64,000 nucleotides of DNA from Haemophilus sputorum CCUG 13788 (lineage in GTDB: Bacteria > Pseudomonadota > Gammaproteobacteria > Enterobacterales > Pasteurellaceae). The notes beneath the pieces are model-generated. The model was not told the DNA's origin and ran no database searches. It saw only the letters and a program-made list of their open reading frames with translations. A program made the translations under genes and the position numbers. Positions 1 to 8,635 of the stretch are shown one piece after another. The stretch is taken from the NCBI RefSeq assembly GCF_000238795.1, contig NZ_AFNK01000079.1, positions 105,154 through 169,153 on the forward strand, read 5' to 3'. Each line of letters opens with the position of its first letter. The first letter of the stretch is position 1.

Positions 1-748
1 CATCCATCACGCGTTGATGAATTTCAGCGGTGACTACAGGTGCAGGGGAGTAAGCGCCCATGCCACCAGTATTTAACCCTTTATCACCTTCGCCTACACG
101 CTTGTGGTCTTGACTGGTTGCCATCGGTTCAACGTGTTTTCCATCGACCATCACGATAAAGCTGGCTTCTTCACCATCTAAAAATTCCTCAATGACAACA
201 CGGCTACCCGCATCGCCAAAGGCATTTCCTGACAGCATATCTTTAACCGCTTCTTCAGCTTCTGCTAGAGTCATCGCAACGATAACCCCTTTACCTGCCG
301 CTAAACCATCCGCCTTAATCACAATTGGCGCACCTTTTTCTTTTAAGTAGGCTAAAGCTGGCTCAACTTCAGTAAAGTTTTGATATTCAGCGGTTGGAAT
401 TTGGTGGCGAGCAAGGAAATCTTTAGTAAACGCTTTTGAACCTTCTAATTGGGCGGCAGCTTGAGTTGGGCCAAAAATTTTTAATCCATTGGCACGGAAA
501 GCATCAACCACACCTATAACTAATGGCGCTTCAGGCCCAACAATGGTTAAGTCGATTTGGTTGGCTTTTGCAAATTCAACTAATGCGGGTACGTCAGTGG
601 CGGAAATAGCGACATTTTCAACCCCGTTTTCTTGTGCCGTTCCTGCATTTCCTGGCGCAACGAAAACTTTGTCTACAAGAGGAGATTGGCGGACTTTCCA
701 CGCTAAAGCATGCTCTCGACCACCATTGCCAATAATTAAAATATTCAT
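1..748 (-). CDS. purD: Phosphoribosylamine--glycine ligase (PurD), 3' part cut by window edge
   Basis: GAR synthetase joins glycine to 5-phosphoribosylamine in cytoplasmic de novo purine synthesis. The first 249 codons are present. The protein opens MNILIIGNGGREHALAWK, the family's N-terminal nucleotide-binding signature, followed by FVAPGNAGT, TIVGPEAPLV and the ATP-grasp segment IKADGLAAGKGVIV, and reaches the conserved NTGGMGAYSP before the window starts. The start codon at 748 has a GGAAA-type ribosome site just upstream. A PurR-like operator and a -10 element lie directly upstream, so purine repression is likely. The C-terminal ATP-grasp half lies outside the window. Confidence 0.95.
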   Translation of the reverse strand, partial: MNILIIGNGGREHALAWKVRQSPLVDKVFVAPGNAGTAQENGVENVAISATDVPALVEFAKANQIDLTIVGPEAPLVIGVVDAFRANGLKIFGPTQAAAQLEGSKAFTKDFLARHQIPTAEYQNFTEVEPALAYLKEKGAPIVIKADGLAAGKGVIVAMTLAEAEEAVKDMLSGNAFGDAGSRVVIEEFLDGEEASFIVMVDGKHVEPMATSQDHKRVGEGDKGLNTGGMGAYSPAPVVTAEIHQRVMD

Positions 749-771
749 TTGAATTTCCTTGAAATAAGCTT

Positions 772-787
772 AAGCAAACGATTGCGT
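772..787. promoter_or_regulatory. PurR operator upstream of purD
   Basis: The 16-mer AAGCAAACGATTGCGT matches the PurR consensus ACGCAAACGTTTGCGT at 14 of 16 positions. It lies 24-39 bases upstream of the purD start. On the minus strand a -10 like TATAGT (799-794) with TTTGCT (822-817) 17 bases further up would place the transcription start within the operator, the usual arrangement for repression by PurR bound to hypoxanthine or guanine. Confidence 0.8.
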
Positions 788-885
788 AAGTCTACTATAT
801 TTCTATAAAAACACCTAGCAAAGATTCATTTGTAAATCTTTTTCCAAATTTGACCGCTTGTCTGCAATTATGGTTAAAAAATAAC

Positions 886-913
886 TTGCGAAATGTCGGA
901 TAGTCTGTATAAT
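886..913 (+). promoter_or_regulatory. Promoter of the rpsF operon
   Basis: TTGCGA (886-891) and a perfect TATAAT (908-913) are separated by 16 bases. Transcription would start near 920, giving a leader of about 85 bases before rpsF. This is the only strong sigma-70-like element seen in the 256-base gap between purD and rpsF. Confidence 0.7.
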
Positions 914-960
914 TTGCGCGTTCAGTCACATTTGTTTTTAATCCTTGCTTCCACAAGCTG

Positions 961-1004
961 GTGACTGGCTAACGTTGGAGGCTGCTAACCCGTAAGGATA
1001 GTCA
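961..1004 (+). promoter_or_regulatory. Possible S6:S18 autoregulatory leader
   Basis: The bases just before rpsF can fold so that GACT (963-966) pairs with AGTC (1000-1003), with further pairs inside, presenting a CCG trinucleotide at 990-992 near the 3' arm. In many bacteria the rpsF leader holds an RNA that binds the S6:S18 complex and carries a conserved CCG. Position and CCG fit that element; the fold was judged by eye. Confidence 0.4.
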
Positions 1005-1370
1005 ATGCGTCACTACGAAATCGTTTTTATGGTTCATCCGGACCAAAGCGAACAAGTACCAGCAATGATTGAGCGTTACACAGCATCTGTTAAAGAAGCT
1101 GGCGGTCAAGTTCATCGCTTAGAAGATTGGGGTCGTCGTCAATTAGCATACCCAATCAACAAACTTCACAAAGCACACTATGTGTTATTGAATGTAGAAG
1201 CACCACAAAGTGTAATCGATGAGTTAGAAACTAACTTCCGTTACAACGATGCCGTTCTTCGTAGCTTAGTTGTTCATACTAAAACTGCAGTAACTGAAGC
1301 TTCACCTATGGTGAAAGCTAAAGAAAGCAAAGCTGCTGAAGCAGTTGTAGTAGAAGAAGCAGGCGAGTAA
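1005..1370 (+). CDS. rpsF: 30S ribosomal protein S6
   Basis: S6 is a small-subunit protein that pairs with S18 on the platform of the 30S particle. The 121-residue product opens [17 protein letters not shown] and continues with [14 protein letters not shown] and HYVLLNVEA, all family hallmarks. The last 25 residues are an acidic, alanine/lysine-rich tail of the kind seen in enteric S6. It is the first gene of rpsF-priB-rpsR-rplI; priB starts one base after its stop, so translation of the two is probably coupled. Confidence 0.97.
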   Translation: MRHYEIVFMVHPDQSEQVPAMIERYTASVKEAGGQVHRLEDWGRRQLAYPINKLHKAHYVLLNVEAPQSVIDELETNFRYNDAVLRSLVVHTKTAVTEASPMVKAKESKAAEAVVVEEAGE

Positions 1371-1371
1371 T

Positions 1372-1924
<553 letters not shown>

Positions 1925-1942
1925 TAAGAAGAGGTAAGAACA

Positions 1943-2392
1943 ATGCAAGTTATTTTATTAGACAAAGTTGCTCACCTTGGTGGTGTAGGCTCACAAGTTG
2001 AAGTAAAAGCAGGTTTTGCACGTAACTACTTAATCCCACAAGGTAAAGCGGTTATGGCAACTGCAGCGAATATCGCTCACTTCGAAGCTCGTCGTGCAGA
2101 ATTAGAAGCAAAAGCGGCTGAAGCATTAGCAAAAGCACAAGCTCGCGCGGCACAATTAAGTGCATTAGCTGCTGTAGCAGTTTCTGCAACTGCAGGTGAT
2201 GATGGTCGTTTATTCGGTTCAATCTCTGCTAAAGACATTGCTGATGCATTAACTGCAGCAGGTGTTGAAGTAGTGAAAGCTGAAGTACGTTTAGGCGAAG
2301 GCCCATTACGTAGCACTGGCGAACACGAAGTTAAAATTCACTTACACCCAGAAGTGAATGCAGTAGTAACAATCAACGTTGTTACTGAATAA
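1943..2392 (+). CDS. rplI: 50S ribosomal protein L9
   Basis: L9 is an elongated large-subunit protein with two RNA-binding domains joined by a long helix; it helps maintain reading-frame fidelity. The 149-residue product starts [32 protein letters not shown], the N-terminal domain. An alanine/lysine/glutamate-rich helix follows (about residues 40-75), then the C-terminal domain with DGRLFGSIS. Length equals that of the enteric protein. AGAGG lies before the start. It is last in the operon, with a hairpin terminator 20 bases beyond its stop. Confidence 0.97.
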   Translation: MQVILLDKVAHLGGVGSQVEVKAGFARNYLIPQGKAVMATAANIAHFEARRAELEAKAAEALAKAQARAAQLSALAAVAVSATAGDDGRLFGSISAKDIADALTAAGVEVVKAEVRLGEGPLRSTGEHEVKIHLHPEVNAVVTINVVTE

Positions 2393-2412
2393 TCGAAAAG
2401 ATTATAAAAGAA

Positions 2413-2440
2413 AACCCAGCGAAAGCTGGGTTTTTGTTTT
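2413..2440 (+). terminator. Rho-independent terminator of the rpsF operon
   Basis: AACCCAGC (2413-2420), a GAAA tetraloop and GCTGGGTT (2425-2432) form a hairpin followed by a long T-run. An A-run precedes it on the left, so it may also serve the convergent rnt transcript. Confidence 0.9.
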
Positions 2441-2447
2441 TTACAAA

Positions 2448-3110
2448 TTATTTTGATTTTTCAACCGCTTGTAGTGGAAAACCGCCGAGATCTTTTAGAC
2501 GATTAACCATTTGGCAGAATAATTCAGTTGTTTTTTCCGTATCATAAAGTGCGGAGTGCGCTTGTTTGCCATCAAAAGCAATATTTGCCATTTGGCAGGC
2601 TTTGACTAATACGGTTTGTCCGTACATAAACCCGGCAAGGGTTGCGGTATCAAACATTGCAAAAGGGTGGAACGGATCACGTTTAGCATTAATACGTTTA
2701 ATGGCAGCGTGTAAAAAACCCTGATCAAATGCAGCATTATGTGCCACAATTACCGCACGTTGGCAACCTTGTGCTTTCATCGCTTTACGAACCATTTTAA
2801 ACATTTCTGGAATCGCAATGTTCTCCGGAACCGCGCCACGTAATGGATTATCAATGTCGATGCCATTAAATTTAAGAGAATCTGGATTGATATTCGCTCC
2901 TTCAAATGGTTGAATATGAAAATGACATTGCTGATCTGGCACTAAATAACCTGCATCATCCATTTTCACGGTAATTGCAGCAAGTTCTAACAATGCATCA
3001 GTTTGGGCATTTAAACCGGCAGTTTCTACATCAATAATCACGGGCAAATAGCCACGAAAACGATTTTTTAGTAAATTATAATCGGTTGGTTGTTCGGTTT
3101 CTGTTGTCAT
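2448..3110 (-). CDS. rnt: Ribonuclease T
   Basis: RNase T is a DEDDh 3'-5' exonuclease that matures tRNA, 5S and 23S rRNA 3' ends as a cytoplasmic dimer. All motifs are present: [13 protein letters not shown] (first Asp and Glu), [10 protein letters not shown] (second Asp) and [10 protein letters not shown] (catalytic His and Asp). I chose the ATG at 3110 ([12 protein letters not shown], 220 residues) because the ten codons above it fall within an uptake-signal repeat; an ATG at 3140 would give 230 residues. No clear ribosome site precedes either start. It lies just downstream of gloA. Confidence 0.93.
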   Translation of the reverse strand: MTTETEQPTDYNLLKNRFRGYLPVIIDVETAGLNAQTDALLELAAITVKMDDAGYLVPDQQCHFHIQPFEGANINPDSLKFNGIDIDNPLRGAVPENIAIPEMFKMVRKAMKAQGCQRAVIVAHNAAFDQGFLHAAIKRINAKRDPFHPFAMFDTATLAGFMYGQTVLVKACQMANIAFDGKQAHSALYDTEKTTELFCQMVNRLKDLGGFPLQAVEKSK

Positions 3111-3120
3111 AATAAAAACG

Positions 3121-3165
3121 CAAGCGGTCGAATTTTGCAAAAAATTGACAAAATCAGACCGCTTG
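3121..3165 (-). terminator. Inverted uptake-signal pair between gloA and rnt
   Basis: CAAGCGGTC (3121-3129) and GACCGCTTG (3157-3165) face each other across an A/T-rich spacer, so the transcript can form a hairpin. It lies 10 bases past the gloA stop and overlaps the region just upstream of rnt, and could end or attenuate gloA transcription. Confidence 0.6.
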
Positions 3166-3174
3166 TAAAAAGAG

Positions 3175-3582
3175 TTAGTTACCTAAAGCCGCTTGAGCTT
3201 CTTTATTTGCAATGAATTCAATTTTATAACCGTCTGGATCTTCAGCAAAAGCGATAACCGTTTTACCCCCTAATACTGGGCCTGGTTCACGCGTGATTTT
3301 GCCACCCGCCGCACGAATCGCTTCGATGGTTGTATAAATATCATCTACACCTAATGCGATATGGCCGTAAGCTGTGCCTAAGTCGTATTTATCTACGCCC
3401 CAGTTATAGGTTAATTCGATAACCGCATTTTCACTTTCATCACCATAGCCAACAAAAGCCAAAGTATATTTATATTCAGCATTTTCGCTAGTACGGAGCA
3501 ATTTCATTCCTAAAACTTCAGTATAAAACTTAATAGAACGTTCTAGGTCGCCAACACGTAGCATCGTGTGTAAAATTCTCAT
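3175..3582 (-). CDS. gloA: Lactoylglutathione lyase (glyoxalase I)
   Basis: Glyoxalase I converts the methylglyoxal-glutathione hemithioacetal to S-lactoylglutathione in the cytoplasm, the first step of methylglyoxal detoxification. The 135-residue product matches the small nickel-dependent bacterial enzyme: [20 protein letters not shown] (metal-ligand His5), [11 protein letters not shown] (Glu ligand), [10 protein letters not shown] (His ligand) and [10 protein letters not shown] (Glu ligand). Length equals the enteric enzyme. A GAGGTGAG ribosome site precedes the start. rnt follows on the same strand. Confidence 0.96.
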   Translation of the reverse strand: MRILHTMLRVGDLERSIKFYTEVLGMKLLRTSENAEYKYTLAFVGYGDESENAVIELTYNWGVDKYDLGTAYGHIALGVDDIYTTIEAIRAAGGKITREPGPVLGGKTVIAFAEDPDGYKIEFIANKEAQAALGN

Positions 3583-3662
3583 TTCTCACCTCTTAAGTCG
3601 TTAAAAAAACTGTCGTATTATGGCATAATCTTAAGTCAAAATCATTTTAAATAAGGTTTATT

Positions 3663-4487
3663 ATGTCGCACGAACATGAATCGGAAAAAAAACTAGAAAT
3701 TGCAGTGCATGCGCTACTGCCAATGCTCGGTATGCTTTTTGTTCAAATGTGTCTTAATTATTATTTTGCGCCGCAAAATATGATTTTTATTTCCCCTTAT
3801 TTGTTGAGCTTTCTAGTTGTCAGTATCGTGATGAGTGTTGTGCTTTGGAAAGGGCAAATTTGCCCCGGGCAGCGCGGCCGATTAACCTTTGTGTTGAAAT
3901 TTTTAGCTGTATTTGCCTTAGGCAATTTGGCATATAGTTATGGTTTTACGCCTAAGCATATTCCATTGTTATTAGTTGCGGTTATGGCGGTATTATTACC
4001 CATTCTTTACTGGCAAGATGCAGATGAAGATAACCTTTATCAAACGATGATTTATTGTAGTTTTGGCGTTGCCGTCGTGGCAATTTTGCAATATTTAGCG
4101 GTATATTGGTGGGAAATTCCTTCATTGTTAAATGGCTTGCGGGCGAATAATTTTGCGCAACTGCAATTAGGGTTATTGCTTTCTGGTTGGTATTTAATGC
4201 TAGCAAATAGCCGCTTAGAAGGTTTCTTTAAACTGTTAATTCAACTGGCTATTTTAGCTTTAGTCATGAATTATATTTGGACGGTTTTCGTGCTTTACCA
4301 ACAAGTACAGATTATGCCAGAAACTTCATTTTTACCATTTATTCTCTATTTTGTGGTGCAATTTGCAATTTTAGCAATATTAGCTTGGTTATTACTGGGT
4401 AAAAAAGAGAAACAGATTAAAAATCCAGTGGGTTGGTCTGCGGCTACCTTTTTGGCGATGCTTTACCCGCTAGTATCTATTGGATAA
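3663..4487 (+). CDS. Multi-spanning membrane protein upstream of ydbH, function unknown
   Basis: The 274-residue product is very hydrophobic, with roughly eight membrane segments separated by short loops and a short charged N-terminus (MSHEHESEKK). I recognise no catalytic or transport motif. Its TAATG overlap with ydbH suggests translational coupling, so it probably acts in the same envelope process as ydbH-ynbE, but that is inference from position only. AAGG precedes the ATG. The E. coli ydbH cluster is not known to me to contain such a protein. Confidence 0.8.
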   Translation: MSHEHESEKKLEIAVHALLPMLGMLFVQMCLNYYFAPQNMIFISPYLLSFLVVSIVMSVVLWKGQICPGQRGRLTFVLKFLAVFALGNLAYSYGFTPKHIPLLLVAVMAVLLPILYWQDADEDNLYQTMIYCSFGVAVVAILQYLAVYWWEIPSLLNGLRANNFAQLQLGLLLSGWYLMLANSRLEGFFKLLIQLAILALVMNYIWTVFVLYQQVQIMPETSFLPFILYFVVQFAILAILAWLLLGKKEKQIKNPVGWSAATFLAMLYPLVSIG

Positions 4488-7189
4488 TGATAAAGAAAAC
4501 GTTATTGGTTCTATTAGGCTTGTCGCTATTGCTGATCATTAGTGCAAGCCTTCTATTTTTCAGCACCTATTTTTCTGGTGTTGCAAACCGTTTTTTGCCT
4601 GAAAATTGGCAAATTTCTACGCCATCTGGCGGTTTTTCTGCAAATCAAACAGGCATACATTTACCGCAGTTGATTGTTCAGTATCAGCAATGTCCGTTGG
4701 TTGCACTTGATAATTTGTCATTTAATCCGCAAGGTTATCAATTAAGTGCCGCAAAAGTGACGTTAGATTATCACTGCTTTAGCCTTTTTCCTGAATCAGA
4801 AAAAGGTGAATCTGATTTTTCCTTAAATAAATGGCTTTTATTAGCGCCAGCAACAAAATTAACGGTAGATGAATTAGCTTGGCAAAATTTGCCAGCGGAT
4901 CTTTCTCCTCGTTTAAGTCAATTATTGGCAACCCCTGCAAAAATTCAAGTAGTTCATCAAGGACGTAAATTATCGCTTTCTCTGAAACAACAAGCGGTCG
5001 AATTTGAGGGAGATTTTACCAATGGTCGGTTAAGTGGTAATGTGAATTATCACCCAAGTGAGACAGAAAAGCACAACCTGTTATTTACGACACAACTCAA
5101 TGAAAATATCCTTTCACTTCCGCAATATTTTGAAAGTGACTATCACTGGATTTTGCCAGAAAATATTATCTCTGAAAAAGGGCTACAAGAGGGGAGTCTT
5201 GGGCTCACTTGGCAGTCAGATAATGAGAATAATTTATTGGGTAACTTGACCTTTATTTCAGAAACGCAGCCTGAAAATAAATTGGCACTGCCATTTAAAT
5301 TTGATTTTACCCAGTTAGAAATTTACCAAGGAAAGTTCCATTGGGGGTGGTTGCCCGATTTTCCGATTAACGGCTCAACAACAGCCACGTTGAAGCCGAA
5401 AAACATTATGCAAGGCGAAATTTTTCCGCTAGAAACGGCATTTAGAATGAACCTGTTTTCAGAAGATAAGCATACGCTCAGCCTTGCGACAACAAGTGGA
5501 GTCATTGAATCGCCCGATTATTTTATTCTGCCGCTCACTTTATCAGGCTATGTGAAATATCATGGTTTTCGTCTGTTTAGTCAGGCGACCATTGATGCGA
5601 ATCAGTCTGGTCTTACTTTCTCGCCAAAATCTATGTTCCAAATTATTAGCGGTCAAGAGCGTTTACTAACTATTAAGGAATTAACTATCCCATTAGGCAC
5701 GGTAGAGATTAACCGCTATGGTGTAAGTGGCCCACTTCAAGCACATTTGAAAGCTGAATCGCCAGATTTTAGCGACATTGATTTTCAACTCAAAGGGCAA
5801 GCCCGCCATTTTAAAATGGGGCTTTCAGAGGTTTTCGATGATTTCGATGGCAAGGGAAACAAGAATTTTTGGGGCTGGACATTAGATGGCGGTGCGATGC
5901 TCAAAAGCCTAAATAGCAAGGTCAAATTAGCAGGAAAAGGGAATTGGCATAACAATGTTATTCAATTTTTGCAGCTAGATGGCGAGATGAATGGCACAAA
6001 CATTGGGAATGCTGAGCTAGCGCCAAGTCAGCTAAAACTAACCGAGCCAGTGAAATTTTTCTATGAAGATTGGACGCTTACCGGTGGCGCAGAACTCAGC
6101 TCGCCCGCATTATCTTTTAACTATGGTGGTAAACTGTCACAGCCACGTGCCAAAGTGACTTTTAACGGTGAGTTAGAGACGCTTCAATTTAAAGGCGAAT
6201 TCCAAGCAGGAAAAGTGGGCCCATTGATGCTCAATGCGAAGCGCCAATTGAAAGCAAATGCCAGTGAATTTGTGGGCAACATTCAATGGGCATCGCAGCC
6301 GGCAAGTGTGTTCCAAAGTTTGATTCCGCCTAAAATGAACTGGGTGATTAAATCTGGTACGGTAAAAGGAAACACCCAATTCCAGACTCAAGCACAAAAA
6401 GGTTTAGTGGCGAGCGGAGAGCTTTCCATTACTGATGCAGGGCTTTCTTTGCCGAAAGGGGAAATAAATGGCATTGAGTTTACTTTTCCGTTCCAACTTT
6501 CAGGCGATCATTTAACTTTTGGTCAACGTAAACCAATAGCGGTGAAGATTGCAGAAATCAATGCAGGCGTGCCGATCCAAAATGTGCATGTAAACATTGA
6601 TGGGCATTATCCTTATAGCCAAAAGAAACCGCTTAATTTGCGCAAGCTAGAGCTTGATTTATTAGATGGTAAATTAAAAGTGGAACATTTTTCTTTGCCT
6701 CAAGTCAAAGTGGCGCTTTTGCAGTTGGAAAATATTCGATTCGAGCGAATGATGGAAGTGGCTAACTATCAGCAAATTGATCTTCGTGGTAAAGCAAATG
6801 CAACTTTGCCATTTTGGTTATCGGGGGAACCTTGCTATGTTTGTGATGGGCGATTGGAGCAAACAGAAACTTCATATTTGAAAATTTCGGATGCCTTGAT
6901 GAAAGCCATTTCGCAAAGTAGTGGTTATTCAGAACGAATTTTGTTGTACCTACTCAACGATACCAAAGTGGCGGATATGGCTGCTAGCATCAATGTGCCA
7001 AAAAGTGGCGATATGAAACTGGCTGCGCAGCTTAAATTGCAGCTGAATCAGCAAGAAAAAGCGAAGGTCAATTTTAATTATACACACCAAGAAAATATTT
7101 TTGGCTTATGGAACCTGATGAATGCGGCTTCTAATATTGAACAACAAATAGAAAACCATATTTATCAAAAACTGGATAACAATAAATGA
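4487..7189 (+). CDS. ydbH: YdbH-family AsmA-like envelope lipid transport protein
   Basis: YdbH, with TamB and YhdP, belongs to the large AsmA-like proteins that bridge the periplasm and move phospholipids towards the outer membrane. The 900-residue product has one N-terminal membrane anchor (about residues 1-25, MIKKTLLVLLGLSLLL) and a long beta-rich periplasmic part with a C-terminal YdbH-type domain ending near residue 850. I chose ATG 4487, which overlaps the preceding stop as TAATG; a longer frame opens 18 codons earlier inside the upstream gene. Its stop overlaps ynbE by four bases. An uptake signal lies inside the gene near 4990. Confidence 0.9.
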   Translation: MIKKTLLVLLGLSLLLIISASLLFFSTYFSGVANRFLPENWQISTPSGGFSANQTGIHLPQLIVQYQQCPLVALDNLSFNPQGYQLSAAKVTLDYHCFSLFPESEKGESDFSLNKWLLLAPATKLTVDELAWQNLPADLSPRLSQLLATPAKIQVVHQGRKLSLSLKQQAVEFEGDFTNGRLSGNVNYHPSETEKHNLLFTTQLNENILSLPQYFESDYHWILPENIISEKGLQEGSLGLTWQSDNENNLLGNLTFISETQPENKLALPFKFDFTQLEIYQGKFHWGWLPDFPINGSTTATLKPKNIMQGEIFPLETAFRMNLFSEDKHTLSLATTSGVIESPDYFILPLTLSGYVKYHGFRLFSQATIDANQSGLTFSPKSMFQIISGQERLLTIKELTIPLGTVEINRYGVSGPLQAHLKAESPDFSDIDFQLKGQARHFKMGLSEVFDDFDGKGNKNFWGWTLDGGAMLKSLNSKVKLAGKGNWHNNVIQFLQLDGEMNGTNIGNAELAPSQLKLTEPVKFFYEDWTLTGGAELSSPALSFNYGGKLSQPRAKVTFNGELETLQFKGEFQAGKVGPLMLNAKRQLKANASEFVGNIQWASQPASVFQSLIPPKMNWVIKSGTVKGNTQFQTQAQKGLVASGELSITDAGLSLPKGEINGIEFTFPFQLSGDHLTFGQRKPIAVKIAEINAGVPIQNVHVNIDGHYPYSQKKPLNLRKLELDLLDGKLKVEHFSLPQVKVALLQLENIRFERMMEVANYQQIDLRGKANATLPFWLSGEPCYVCDGRLEQTETSYLKISDALMKAISQSSGYSERILLYLLNDTKVADMAASINVPKSGDMKLAAQLKLQLNQQEKAKVNFNYTHQENIFGLWNLMNAASNIEQQIENHIYQKLDNNK

Positions 7190-7398
7190 AACTCAACTTT
7201 TTATTTGCAATTTGTTTGCTAAATTTAACCGCTTGTACGCCAAAAATTCAGCTGGAAACGCCAGCAGAAGGGATTACGATTAACATGAATGTTGTGGTGG
7301 ATCATAAAATTGATGTGAAAATGGATAAAGCATCACAGGCGATAATTTCGACTTCAGAAAATGAAGAAAAAGGTGAAGCTTCAAATCCAGCCCGTTAG
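7186..7398 (+). CDS. ynbE: YnbE-family lipoprotein
   Basis: YnbE is a small outer-membrane lipoprotein that partners YdbH. The 70-residue product has a lipoprotein signal peptide MKLNFLFAICLLNLTAC with the lipid-modified Cys at position 17, then IQLETPAEGITINMNVVVDHKIDVKMD, the conserved family core. It overlaps ydbH by ATGA, indicating coupled translation. E. coli has a third gene, ydbL, after ynbE; none is present here, and the next element is the terminator of GcvB on the other strand. Confidence 0.9.
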   Translation: MKLNFLFAICLLNLTACTPKIQLETPAEGITINMNVVVDHKIDVKMDKASQAIISTSENEEKGEASNPAR

Positions 7399-7449
7399 TT
7401 TGTAGATAAGTTTTTTTCCTGTTAGAATGATAGATAAATTTTTTTAGGG

Positions 7450-7630
7450 CAAAAAAAGCCCCTCAAATGAGGGGCATAAACCAAAAGGGTTTGAAATATA
7501 CAGGAAGTGAAACGAGTAACTTTCGTTACTCTAGTCTAGTTACCTAGACCAATATGCAAACACAACATCATACTTAAAATTTCAGGAAAATTTGACGAAA
7601 ATCAAAAAATCACTATCCTTATTAAGTACG
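7450..7630 (-). ncRNA. gcvB: GcvB small regulatory RNA
   Basis: GcvB is an Hfq-dependent RNA that base-pairs with mRNAs for amino-acid and peptide transport. On the minus strand this gap carries the GU-rich seed GATGTTGTGTTTGCA (about 7570-7556) followed by TTGGTCT, two small stem-loops (7535-7552 and 7512-7530), the conserved block TTTCACTTCCTGTA (7514-7501), and a terminator stem GCCCCTCA/TGAGGGGC (7458-7475) ending in seven U. A promoter TTGTAG-17-TATAAT lies at 7665-7637, giving about 180 nt. The gene is divergent from gcvA, its activator elsewhere. Confidence 0.93.
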
Positions 7631-7636
7631 GGGCGC

Positions 7637-7665
7637 ATTATAGAGATGTCGTACCACTACTACAA
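7637..7665 (-). promoter_or_regulatory. Promoter of gcvB
   Basis: Minus-strand TTGTAG (7665-7660) and perfect TATAAT (7642-7637) are separated by 17 bases; transcription should start near 7630. It lies about 80-110 bases upstream of the divergent gcvA start, where GcvA itself would bind, but I could not pick out a GcvA site by eye. Confidence 0.75.
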
Positions 7666-7744
7666 ATGAATTATTTTTATTTTCAAGATAAAATAAAGTA
7701 ATGAATTTCGCGCGATATTCGCGATTATTTAAAAGAAGAAGATT

Positions 7745-8635
7745 ATGAATAAAAAACTGCCGCCGTTAAATGCGTTAAAAGCTTTTGAATCTGCTGCTCG
7801 CCATTTGAATTTTACCAAAGCTGCAGAAGAGCTTTTTGTGACTCAAGCTGCTGTCAGCCATCAAATTAAATTATTGGAAGATTTTTTGGGGGCGAAATTA
7901 TTTTACCGCCGTAATCGTCAGCTAGAACTTACTGAAACAGGTTCGCAATATTTCCAAGAAATTCAACCGCTTTTATTACAAATTGCGTCTGCCACGGAAA
8001 AAGTACGCTTAAAAAATAGTCGGCAGGTGCTTTCTATTAGCACAACCCCATCTTTTGGGATGCATTGGCTGGTGCCACGCTTAAATGATTTCCACAAGCG
8101 TTATCCAGAAATTGAAGTACGTTTAACCACCATGCCACAAGATGAAGGGCTATTTGGAAAAGATACCGATGTGGCGATTTATTATGGCAATGGTAATTGG
8201 CAGAACCTTGAGGCAATTGAATTGGTCAGAGCGCGTATTCTCGTACTTGCTTCTCCAGAGTATTTAAAAGATAACCCGATCAATAAACCGGAAGATCTGG
8301 CGGGCAAAAACCTGATCCATGTTTGTTCCCATACGAAATGGAAGCAGATGATTGATCATTTACAGCTTGATGGTGTAGAAATTGAATCAGGCCCAATGTT
8401 TGGCACAACTTCAATGGGAATTCAAGCGGCGAAACACTGTCAAGGTGTGGTGGTAGCAAACCGAATGCTTGCTCAAGCGGAAATTGATGAAGGCACAATG
8501 GTAGAGCCATTTACAACCGATGTTTATGATGAAAAAGCCTTTTATGTTGTTTATCCGCCACAAATGGCAAAAAGCGAAAAAGTAGAACATTTTGTGGCGT
8601 GGATCACAGAGGAAATTAAAGGAAGTTATAAATAA
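7745..8635 (+). CDS. gcvA: GcvA, LysR-type regulator of glycine cleavage and gcvB
   Basis: GcvA is a LysR-family DNA-binding protein that controls the glycine cleavage operon and activates gcvB. The 296-residue product starts MNKKLPPLNALKAFESAARHLNFTKAAEELFVTQAAVSHQIKLLE, a textbook LysR helix-turn-helix (about residues 8-67), then an effector domain with STTPSFGMHWLVPRLNDFH. Position beside a divergent GcvB RNA separates it from other LysR proteins. An AGAAGAAG ribosome site precedes the ATG. Its stop overlaps the next start as TAATG. Confidence 0.95.
   Translation: MNKKLPPLNALKAFESAARHLNFTKAAEELFVTQAAVSHQIKLLEDFLGAKLFYRRNRQLELTETGSQYFQEIQPLLLQIASATEKVRLKNSRQVLSISTTPSFGMHWLVPRLNDFHKRYPEIEVRLTTMPQDEGLFGKDTDVAIYYGNGNWQNLEAIELVRARILVLASPEYLKDNPINKPEDLAGKNLIHVCSHTKWKQMIDHLQLDGVEIESGPMFGTTSMGIQAAKHCQGVVVANRMLAQAEIDEGTMVEPFTTDVYDEKAFYVVYPPQMAKSEKVEHFVAWITEEIKGSYK

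Noticed and set aside
489..752. 87-codon open frame on the plus strand
   Set aside because: Lies entirely antisense to purD, which has clear family motifs; no ribosome site.
4433..4486. 18-codon extension of ydbH
   Set aside because: Falls inside the upstream membrane protein gene; the TAATG overlap start gives a normal membrane anchor.
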